Positions 30,801 through 37,997 of a DNA stretch of 64,000 bases are shown here, piece by piece. Source of the stretch: Nitrososphaeria archaeon. GTDB taxonomy: Archaea; Thermoproteota; Nitrososphaeria; JACIWG01. The notes beneath the pieces are model-generated. The model saw nothing but the letters and a program-made list of their open reading frames with translations, made no database searches and had not been told where the DNA came from. The stretch covers positions 49,507 to 113,506 of the forward strand of contig JAOAKB010000002.1 of NCBI GenBank assembly GCA_026413865.1, written 5' to 3'. A program made the position numbers and the translations under genes. Positions within the stretch are counted from its first letter, which is position 1; every line of letters starts with the position of its first letter.

Positions 30801-31505
30801 GACAAATTTAATAAAACATTCTTCAAACCAAGAGAATGGTCAAAAGAAGGCGCTCATGAATGCATTAGGCCAACAAGACCAATTGATGCAGTAAGATTAA
30901 AGCATATGCTTACTTTAGGAAGTATAAAACTTGCGAAAAAGATCACTCAAGAACACTTTCAACTGTATGAACAAATATTTAGAAGATTTATAGCAAGCCA
31001 AATGAAACAAGCAAAAGTGTTAAAAGAAAGGTATGAAATTAGATTCAACAATAATATTGAGTTTATTGAAGGATACACAAAGATAATAGAAGAAGGATTC
31101 AATTTGATCCAAAAAATAAATCTTATTCCAGAATTGCAGGGAGGAGAAGTTAGGGCTATAAATGTGAAAAGTTGGAAAGCACCAACAATACCACTCTTAA
31201 AACAAGCTGATGTAATAAAGCTGATGAAGCTAAAGGATATAGGTAGGCCGTCAACATATGCAAAAATTGTCACAACCCTCTTCCAAAGAGGATATGTACA
31301 GGAAAACGATAGGAAGGATATAATTCCAACAAAAAAAGGATACCAAGTGTACTTTTATCTAAACAAAAGATTCTATGAATTTATTTCAGAAGAGACTACA
31401 CAAAGATTAAAGAAGACCATGGATTCAATAGAAGAAGGTAAAGTAGACTATCAACAAATACTTAATAATCTTTACAAAGAAATACTAACTATAAGAGGAC
31501 AGTGA
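27840..31505 (+). CDS. rgy: Reverse gyrase (helicase plus topoisomerase IA)
   Basis: N-terminal zinc finger CPNCGG..CEKC; Walker A APTGMGKSVFG; VVDDVDALL; second zinc finger CRKCKKTFAKPLEKCPYC; topo IA ESPNKVKTIARFFG, GTDADAEGEKIGWD, catalytic Tyr ITYHRTDSIRVS. Confidence 0.97.
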   Translation: MKAIFLKLCPNCGGDISDYRLSLKVPCEKCLPLSDEKILEIVSDKKNVQLYILELLKNSDSLKNLRSLYEIEIQLEELNNLFHRATGSRLWSAQRTWAKRIFSGKNFAIIAPTGMGKSVFGIILSLYYALKNRKCYIIVPTAILAEQTYQRMIIFLEKIGTQIKISRYHSMLSEKERELEKETIISRQYHILVTTSAFLSKNFEMINGDVFDLIVVDDVDALLKSSKNVDKVLCLAGFSEEIIAQGLRLIELRRKYQKNLRKGENVTELIDEIWNIRKRIENYMNTKKIGNIIVSGASPRAKRTKRIKLFKELMGFEIGSRIEFIRNIEDLFIQKVDNIEEKVVQLVKILGSGGIIFVPMDKGLEFAEKLYKKLSKEKISVSLYDRTKAKILEDFSSGKIELLIGIASYRSPLARGIDLPHIIRYAIFAGVPKFKISLDMEKDFTPTRAIILLSNLKELVREEEQAIIEKYVTELRSIVQQIPSSDIKEILDSIYNNLKLEGYKGIIKEKLEKIREFLIKLLSMEEIIEKIRSSPNITISSERDRPFLVIPDTIGYIQASGRTSRMFVGGISKGISVTIVDDEKAFNGLVRESRLFSEEIEWKNFDEVNLNQILEEVDRDRATIKMLMAGTISPQFKDPITTALLVVESPNKVKTIARFFGKPSKRTVNGLTVYEVSTGDYILNITASGGHLFDLPTHLEKNSIHGVIRLDDKFVPVYITIKICRKCKKTFAKPLEKCPYCQTEVIDKANTIEALRKLALETDQVLIGTDADAEGEKIGWDISTALSPYTPKIKRIEFHEITKRALVNGLRNMRDMDMKLVEAQMVRRVEDRWLGFELSAKLWDRFNDKTLSAGRVQTPVLGWIINRTNESRKSFQTFFEIILKNGLKFIIKIPIVEDSVVREEIDKLLKTKYYIKCLSKEEIEIHPLPPYSTDTLLQEAAITLKFTVQKTMNIAQDLFELGLITYHRTDSIRVSPTGQNVAKEYIIDKFNKTFFKPREWSKEGAHECIRPTRPIDAVRLKHMLTLGSIKLAKKITQEHFQLYEQIFRRFIASQMKQAKVLKERYEIRFNNNIEFIEGYTKIIEEGFNLIQKINLIPELQGGEVRAINVKSWKAPTIPLLKQADVIKLMKLKDIGRPSTYAKIVTTLFQRGYVQENDRKDIIPTKKGYQVYFYLNKRFYEFISEETTQRLKKTMDSIEEGKVDYQQILNNLYKEILTIRGQ

Positions 31506-31536
31506 TGATACATTAAAATTCTTTTGGGTGCACATT

Positions 31537-32985
31537 ATGAAGCTTAAAAGCCTTAAAATAAATGAAATAGAATTTTTAAGAAAAATAGAGTTTAATCCCT
31601 TCACTAAAAAATACAAGAAGGGAATGAAAAAAGTCGCGCTAGTATATCCAAACAGATATGTTGGAGGAATATCTAATATTGGACTTCAAATAATATATTC
31701 AAAGGTTTTCGAACATAATGCGTACTGTGAAAGATTTTATTATGATGTCTTTGATGGAATAAGGAGCTTTGAAAATGCAACACCCTTACAAAAGTTTGAT
31801 ATTGCACTATTCAGTTTACAATATGAACTAGATTATTTTAGAGCAATAGAAATTTTAAAGAAGGGTGACTTTAAAGGCTTAAAGATTGCAGGCGGCCCAG
31901 CCGTTATGATAAACCCAAAACCTTTAACAGGATACTTTGACGCATTTTTTATAGGAGAAGTTGAGGAAAAGGTTGAAGAAATAATTGAAGCTAAATCTAA
32001 GGAAGAGCTTTCTGGAATAGAAGGCGTATATACTGGAAAGGAAGATAAAGTTAAAAGAGTTAAAGCAAAAATTGGCGCTCACCTACCTACAGAAATAGTT
32101 GGAAATGGAGTTTATGGCAGATGTTTTATCCTAGAAATAGGGAGAGGCTGTATAAGAAAATGCAGGTTTTGTGTTGTGAGAACACTCTATTCACCACCAA
32201 GATGGAGAAAAATAGATGATATGCCGGAAGTAAAAGGTGTTGAAAAGGTTGTTTTAGTAGCACCATCTCCAACCGATAACCCAAATTTTCTTGAGATGCT
32301 AGAATACTATGTAGAAAAAGGCTTTAAAGTTTCACCATCCTCTATAAGAGCCGACACTGTTGACGAAAAGCTTGTTAACCTTCTACATGAAGGAGGACTA
32401 AAAACGTTGACCTTGGCACCTGAAACAGCGTCTGAACATCTGCAGGAATTAATATGCAAGAATATTACTTCAACTGACATTCTTAATGCAGCAAAGTTAT
32501 CGTCAAAAAAGTTTAACAAAATAAAATTGTATTTTATGATAGGACTTCCATATGAAACAATGGACGACGTTAAAGGAATAGTGGATTTAGCTAATAAAGT
32601 TAAAGAAATAGTTGGTGTAGTAAAGATTTCAGTAAATCCACTTGTTCCTAAGCCGCATACACCTTTCCAATGGCTTCCCTTTGGTGGGCTTCAAAATATT
32701 AAAAAGGGATTAGATCAGCTTAAAAGAAAGATAGAGTATCTTAAATTGGAAACGAATAAGCTTAGGATAGATGCAAGAATTCCTAATATTACAGAATATA
32801 TTATACAGACAATTCTTTCAAGAGGGGATGAAAGTGTTTCTAAAGTTTTAGAAAAAAAAGATTTTAGAAGACTTTCCAAATTTTTAGGTGAACAGAAAAT
32901 TGATGAAACATTTCCATGGGATTTTATAGACCATGGATATAATAAAAACATGCTTTTGGAAGAGTATGAGAAGATAATGAGCTAA
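31537..32985 (+). CDS. Radical SAM protein with N-terminal B12-binding-like region
   Basis: LEIGRGCIRKCRFCVVRTLYSPPRWR (CxxxCxxC); KIAGGPAVMINPKPL; LTLAPETASEHLQ; 31 bp downstream of reverse gyrase. Confidence 0.88.
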   Translation: MKLKSLKINEIEFLRKIEFNPFTKKYKKGMKKVALVYPNRYVGGISNIGLQIIYSKVFEHNAYCERFYYDVFDGIRSFENATPLQKFDIALFSLQYELDYFRAIEILKKGDFKGLKIAGGPAVMINPKPLTGYFDAFFIGEVEEKVEEIIEAKSKEELSGIEGVYTGKEDKVKRVKAKIGAHLPTEIVGNGVYGRCFILEIGRGCIRKCRFCVVRTLYSPPRWRKIDDMPEVKGVEKVVLVAPSPTDNPNFLEMLEYYVEKGFKVSPSSIRADTVDEKLVNLLHEGGLKTLTLAPETASEHLQELICKNITSTDILNAAKLSSKKFNKIKLYFMIGLPYETMDDVKGIVDLANKVKEIVGVVKISVNPLVPKPHTPFQWLPFGGLQNIKKGLDQLKRKIEYLKLETNKLRIDARIPNITEYIIQTILSRGDESVSKVLEKKDFRRLSKFLGEQKIDETFPWDFIDHGYNKNMLLEEYEKIMS

Positions 32986-32994
32986 TATTTTATG

Positions 32995-33714
32995 CTAACA
33001 TGCTCTCGATTCAATCATATTCAGTGCTTCAATCAAATATTTTATTGATTTAATAGCTATACCCTTACCTTCTTCTGAAACATGTGAATTCATCCAAGGA
33101 TTAATCCATACAGCATTCATTCCCGCTGACAGTGCACCCTCAAAGTCTTCAATTCTATTATCGCCAACATGTAAAACATTTTCAGGAAGAACATTAAGTT
33201 CATTACAAACTTTTAGAAAAATATCTTTATCTGGCTTAGAAACCTTTGCTTCATCAGCATAAATTTGGAGAGAAAAATATTCTGTTAACCCAGCTCTTTC
33301 AAGCAATATTCTATTATATGATCCCGGCCAGAAAATGAGATTACCTACTGTAACAAGCCTTCTACCAGATCTAATAAGCTCAGAAAATATATTTTTAGCA
33401 TCATCTATAACAAGTAACCTACTATCAACTTCAAGTACAGCTTTTGTTACACACTTTTTTATAACCTCACCATTTATACCCAAATTTTTTGAAGAAAGTT
33501 CAAGACAGTGATTAATTAAATCATCAAACCGTAGCAGTCTACGTCTTCTATAATCTTTTAAAATTCTATAGTTTTCCTCTAATTCAAGATAAATTCTTTG
33601 ATAATCTCTTGAAGTGTATGATGCCATCTTTTCAGCGATCTTTGCATGGAAAGGTTTAAGGTCCAGAATCGTGTCCCAAACATCAAATGATACAACTAAA
33701 ATTTTTTGCGACAA
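32995..33714 (-). CDS. HAD-superfamily hydrolase (subfamily IA)
   Basis: VVSFDVWDTILDL; VTVGNLIFWPGSYNRILLERAGLTEYF; KPDKDIFLKVCNELN; HVGDNRIEDFEGALSAGMNAVWI. Confidence 0.88.
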   Translation of the reverse strand: MSQKILVVSFDVWDTILDLKPFHAKIAEKMASYTSRDYQRIYLELEENYRILKDYRRRRLLRFDDLINHCLELSSKNLGINGEVIKKCVTKAVLEVDSRLLVIDDAKNIFSELIRSGRRLVTVGNLIFWPGSYNRILLERAGLTEYFSLQIYADEAKVSKPDKDIFLKVCNELNVLPENVLHVGDNRIEDFEGALSAGMNAVWINPWMNSHVSEEGKGIAIKSIKYLIEALNMIESRAC

Positions 33715-33813
33715 CTACCAGTCAAAAAAGGTTCACTTTATTACGCTAATTAATTTTATGTAAAGGATATAAAAAATTTAAAAGATAGCCAAAATTATAT
33801 ATAAAGGAGCTTA

Positions 33814-34512
33814 TTGTCTAAAAGAGGTATAAGTAGTGAAAGAATAGCAAAAAGTATTCTTAAAAAGATGGGGTTCCAGATTTTGGAAAAGAACAAGAAG
33901 GTTGTGCTAAATGGAACTCAAGTTTTTGAAGTAGACCTTATAGCAAAGGATGAAATGGGAGACGTATACTGTGTTGAAGTTAAAGCGGGAAGAATTGGTG
34001 TAAGTGATGTAAGGCAGGCTTACGCAAATTCTATGGTCCTTGGATTAAAGCCTTTGATAATTTGTAAAGGTTATGCTGACAAAGCTACAGAAGTTTTGGC
34101 GGAAGAACTTAAAGTTAAAGTTTTTTTGTTTCCAGACTACTATTATCTAATAGAGCCTGAAGATCTGGATTATATTGTTAGAGAGGCTGTAAGGGATGTG
34201 CTAGAAGAGTACGGGTTAGTGAGCTTAACTGTTTTTGACACTATCACTAAAAAGGAGCTAAAGATCCTTAAGACACTTTCTGAAAAAGAAACGTTTGAGG
34301 AGTGTGCAAAAAGTTTAAACATTAGCTTAGAAAAATTGGGAGAACATATTTCTTTAATGAGAGAGAAGGGATTGTTACGTAAAACTGAAGGATACGAGGG
34401 TATAAGGAGACAAGCTAAGAGAACACTCATTTTCTTGGAAATGATAAACACATTTGAAAATATACAGAAGAATATTAAGAATATTTTAAAAAGGCTTGAA
34501 ACTAAAAATTGA
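33814..34512 (+). CDS. RecB-like PD-(D/E)XK nuclease fused to a C-terminal winged-helix domain, TTG start
   Basis: GISSERIAKSILKKMGFQILEKN...FEVDLIAKDEMGDVYCVEVKAGRIGVSDVRQAYA; C-terminal LKILKTLSEKETFEECAKSLNISLEKLGEHISLMREKGLLRKTEGY. SD-like AAGGAG before TTG. Confidence 0.75.
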   Translation: MSKRGISSERIAKSILKKMGFQILEKNKKVVLNGTQVFEVDLIAKDEMGDVYCVEVKAGRIGVSDVRQAYANSMVLGLKPLIICKGYADKATEVLAEELKVKVFLFPDYYYLIEPEDLDYIVREAVRDVLEEYGLVSLTVFDTITKKELKILKTLSEKETFEECAKSLNISLEKLGEHISLMREKGLLRKTEGYEGIRRQAKRTLIFLEMINTFENIQKNIKNILKRLETKN

Positions 34513-34568
34513 GAGAAATAGAAAAGAATTTTAAACTTTTAAGGCCAACATAATATAAGCTCTATGGC

Positions 34569-36581
34569 TTGCAATCAGGAGAAAAGATATTAGATAAAAG
34601 TATAAGACCATTAACGTATATTCGTGAAGTTATTTTAGAAAATTTTATGTCATACGAGTATGCTCGAATTCCCCTTTCAAGAGGGTTAAATATAGTATGT
34701 GGACCGAACGGTTCAGGAAAATCTTCAATACTTTTAGGAATCTCTGTAGCACTTGGACAGATATATACAGAAAGGTCTAGAAGATTAAGTGACCTTATTA
34801 GAAGAGGAAAGGATCTGGGTCGTGTGACGATAGTCTTTGATAACACCAGCTTTAATGGAAAAAGACCTATACCTTCCTCTCATTCTGACACATTCATGAT
34901 TTCAAGATATTTGAGAAAAGACGGATCATATTGGTTCGAAATAGATTATAAGGAGACATCTTCATCTGAAGTTAGAGAAATTCTTTCAAGTCTAAACATT
35001 AACCCAGATAACATGCTTCTTATAATGCATCAAGGAATGGTTGAAGAATTTGCAATAGTAAGTCCTCAAGATAAGCTTAAAATGGTTGAAGAAGTTGTAG
35101 GCTTAACTGGTTATAGAGAAAGGATTATAGAATCACAGAATAAACTAAAGAGTTTAGTTAGCGAGGAAAATGCCATAAGACAACTCATGGACATGGCTAA
35201 AGAAACACTTTCACATTGGAAAGATGTTTATGATAGATATATGAGGAAACAGGAACTTATAGTTAAAAGAGACAATCTTTTAAGAGAAAAGTTTTGGGCT
35301 CAAGTTATAAAACTTGAAAAGGGTATTGAAGTAACTACAAACAAACTTGATCTTAAAAGGAAGGAGTTAAGTGAACTTTCTAGAAGACTACTTTTGGCCG
35401 AGGAAAAATGCAGTCTTCAAGAAAAGGACATGCATTCGACCTTCAACAAGCTTAAGAAAAGCTACCATTCCCTTATCTTCTTAGACGCGGACAAGAGGGC
35501 AATAGAATCAAGAATTAAATCACTTTCAGAAACTATAATTTCATTTGAGAATATATTGTCCAAGTTAAATAGTCTTATACAGAGTATAAAGGAGGATGCC
35601 AAGGACATTAGGTTACTGCAAAAGGATATCACAATACTTCTAGAAGGTTGGCGAAGAGAAGCTGATTTGGAGTCCAAAAAAGTCGATGAAATTGTGAATG
35701 AAATTAATTTAATTGAGAAATCTATAGCAGAAATTGAGGAAGGTCTATTCACGCTAATAAGAAAATATTCTGAGGAGAAAGCTAATGCTACACTTCTAGC
35801 CTACCAAAAAAGAGTTAGTGAAAAAGAAGTTTCCGAAATTGAACATAATCTAAATGAGCTGAAAGCAGAATTAGAAAATTTAGAAACACAAAAAGAGGCA
35901 ATGAAACCAAGACCATCAACAGTAAGGCCGCTAAATGATATAGAAAGTGAACTTTCTTCCATAAACGCCCAACTTGAAACATATTCTGATGTTCCAGACG
36001 AAGCTAAAAACATATTTGAAGCATATTCTTCAAGATATAAGGAACTTGAGGAAAAGCTTAAAAAAGTTATAGAGAATAAAGAGATAGTTCTACAGGAGCT
36101 TGAAGAGAGAAAGAAAGTTTGGCATGATGAAATTTATAGAATATTGGATTTTGTGAACCCAAAATATCAGGAACTCCTAAGAGGATTAAACGCATATGGT
36201 TACATTAGATTAATAAATGAGGAAGAGTTTGAAAAAGCAGGACTTGAACTTTTAATAGGCTTTAGAGGGGCTAGACCAGCAGTCTTAGATGCTTATACAT
36301 TAAGTGGTGGTGAAAGGAGTACCGCTACAATTGCATTCCTTCTAGCACTACAGAAGCTTTCACCATCACCAATTGTTGCAGTCGACGAATTTGATGTGCA
36401 CATGGATCCAGTTAATCGGGAAAGAATGTTTAGAGCAATATTTCAAATGGTACAGGATGAGCCAAAACAGTATATTGTGATAACACCAAGTCAAGTTAAC
36501 ATATATGGTGATAATGTAAACTATATTGTTACACAGATAGTTGATGGAAAAAGCGGAGTTGGTGCAATTGCAAGAAAGTGA
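34569..36581 (+). CDS. Short SMC-like ATPase with Smc6-like head motifs and no visible hinge, TTG start
   Basis: IREVILENFMSYEY..RGLNIVCGPNGSGKSSILLGISVALG...RRLSDLIRRGKDLGRVTIVFDN; coiled coil; YTLSGGERSTATIAFLLALQKLSPSPIVAVDEFDVHMDPVNRERMF. Confidence 0.85.
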   Translation: MQSGEKILDKSIRPLTYIREVILENFMSYEYARIPLSRGLNIVCGPNGSGKSSILLGISVALGQIYTERSRRLSDLIRRGKDLGRVTIVFDNTSFNGKRPIPSSHSDTFMISRYLRKDGSYWFEIDYKETSSSEVREILSSLNINPDNMLLIMHQGMVEEFAIVSPQDKLKMVEEVVGLTGYRERIIESQNKLKSLVSEENAIRQLMDMAKETLSHWKDVYDRYMRKQELIVKRDNLLREKFWAQVIKLEKGIEVTTNKLDLKRKELSELSRRLLLAEEKCSLQEKDMHSTFNKLKKSYHSLIFLDADKRAIESRIKSLSETIISFENILSKLNSLIQSIKEDAKDIRLLQKDITILLEGWRREADLESKKVDEIVNEINLIEKSIAEIEEGLFTLIRKYSEEKANATLLAYQKRVSEKEVSEIEHNLNELKAELENLETQKEAMKPRPSTVRPLNDIESELSSINAQLETYSDVPDEAKNIFEAYSSRYKELEEKLKKVIENKEIVLQELEERKKVWHDEIYRILDFVNPKYQELLRGLNAYGYIRLINEEEFEKAGLELLIGFRGARPAVLDAYTLSGGERSTATIAFLLALQKLSPSPIVAVDEFDVHMDPVNRERMFRAIFQMVQDEPKQYIVITPSQVNIYGDNVNYIVTQIVDGKSGVGAIARK

Positions 36582-37332
36582 AAAAATTCAAAAAATTCTA
36601 AAGATAGTTGAGATGCTAAATACTGTTATAGGCTCAAATCTTGACCCATTTAAGGTTGATGTCAAAGAGTATGTTCTAAGACTAAAGGAACTTTTACCAA
36701 ATCTAAAAGAATTAGATGAAATCTTAATGGATGCCGAAGCTTTAAGACTTTTAGCAAGGATTGTTGAACTCCAAGAAAAATGGGTAAGATATCAAGCATC
36801 ATCCCTTTATGTTGACCCACTTATCGTCGAGCTAAAGATAATCACATTACCGCCAGAAAGATTAGCTGAAATATTTTCAAGAAGCTGGCATCCTATAGTC
36901 AAAATAGAACAGGTAACATTGAATGAGATAATCCGTGCAGCAAGCTACTGGAACACATTACTACCTATTCCAGAAAGATTTAGGAGAGAAACTGTTGAGG
37001 AAACCAAACTTTCACTTTTAGACAAAGAAGAACTAGTGAAAATGAAGATATTAACCGAAGAGGAATTAAATAAGAGACTTGAAGAATTGAGTATGGAGCT
37101 CAATAAATTTTTAGAAAATGAGGAGAAAGTTGATTACTGGAAATTTGTTCGAGGAAAAGACTATAACGAGACAATAACTAGGGCAGTACTATTAGCACAC
37201 ATAATTTCAATGGGACATGCAAGTCTAGAGATAAAGCCTTTAGAAGAAAAGATTGAAATTGTTAAGGGAGGACAAAAAAGGCAGCCAAGATCTTTTGCAA
37301 TTTCAATGCAAAAATTAGGTGAAAGAGATTGA
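36541..37332 (+). CDS. ScpA-like kleisin (candidate)
   Basis: SNLDPFKVDVKEYVLRLKELLPNLKELDEILMDAEALRLLARIVELQEKW resembles the ScpA N-terminal region; C-terminal WH-like DYNETITRAVLLAHIISMGHASLEI. 41-bp overlap with the SMC-like gene. Confidence 0.65.
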   Translation: MMEKAELVQLQESEKIQKILKIVEMLNTVIGSNLDPFKVDVKEYVLRLKELLPNLKELDEILMDAEALRLLARIVELQEKWVRYQASSLYVDPLIVELKIITLPPERLAEIFSRSWHPIVKIEQVTLNEIIRAASYWNTLLPIPERFRRETVEETKLSLLDKEELVKMKILTEEELNKRLEELSMELNKFLENEEKVDYWKFVRGKDYNETITRAVLLAHIISMGHASLEIKPLEEKIEIVKGGQKRQPRSFAISMQKLGERD

Positions 37333-37904
37333 ATTCTGAGGAAGAGATTAGAATAAAAGTAAGGAAAGCATTACAGCTTCTACTATTACCTAAGGTTAGG
37401 GCGCCAGGTGTAAAAGGATGGGAGCTAAAGAGAACTCTTGGGAAAGATTATAAAAAAGTTTTAGAAGTACTCTCATCAGAGCTTGAAAGAATCGGTTTAA
37501 CTATAAAGGTTGTGAACGAATCCGGAGAAATGGTAGCATCGGTAGGAGAAGAGGAACTTGATAATGCCAGATACTATATAATTTTTAAGGAGGGAATTAG
37601 TTTAAGAGAGGCTTCAACATCTGGGATGAGCGTAGATGATATGGCTGCACTAGCTATAATATTAAGCTATTTAACAACAAAGCATGGTAAAGCACCTGTA
37701 AAGGAGGTTGAAAAACTTCTTAAGGAAAAACTTCCCAAATGGAAAGTGGAGTGGAATATTAGACGTTTTATAAGAAAAGGTTATCTAAATAGGGAGGGAG
37801 AAATGCTTTTATTGGGATGGAGAAGTCTAGTGGAAGTAGACCTAAAATCTCTTCTAAATTTAATTCTAGCAACATCAGTAAAAGAAAGTTCTGAAATTCA
37901 GTAA
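37329..37904 (+). CDS. Tandem winged-helix kite protein, Nse3/MAGE-like (candidate), TTG start
   Basis: DDMAALAIILSYLTTKHGKAPVKEVEKLLKEKLPKWKVEWNIRRFIRKGYLNREGEMLLLGWRSLVEVD resembles the MAGE WH-B layout. Start overlaps the kleisin stop (TTGA). Confidence 0.55.
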   Translation: MNSEEEIRIKVRKALQLLLLPKVRAPGVKGWELKRTLGKDYKKVLEVLSSELERIGLTIKVVNESGEMVASVGEEELDNARYYIIFKEGISLREASTSGMSVDDMAALAIILSYLTTKHGKAPVKEVEKLLKEKLPKWKVEWNIRRFIRKGYLNREGEMLLLGWRSLVEVDLKSLLNLILATSVKESSEIQ

Positions 37905-37997
37905 ATAGATTTAATGAGATTATAGATATTTTATGCAATAAAAATATGGTTTAACACTTTTAAATTAAAACTCGTGCACCTAAGTTGAATATAAGAT

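Noticed and set aside
33795-33806. TATA-like TTATATATAAAG just before the RecB-like nuclease
   Set aside because: Too close to the TTG start at 33814, which has an SD-like AAGGAG. Expected TSS would fall inside the gene, so it is not called as the promoter.
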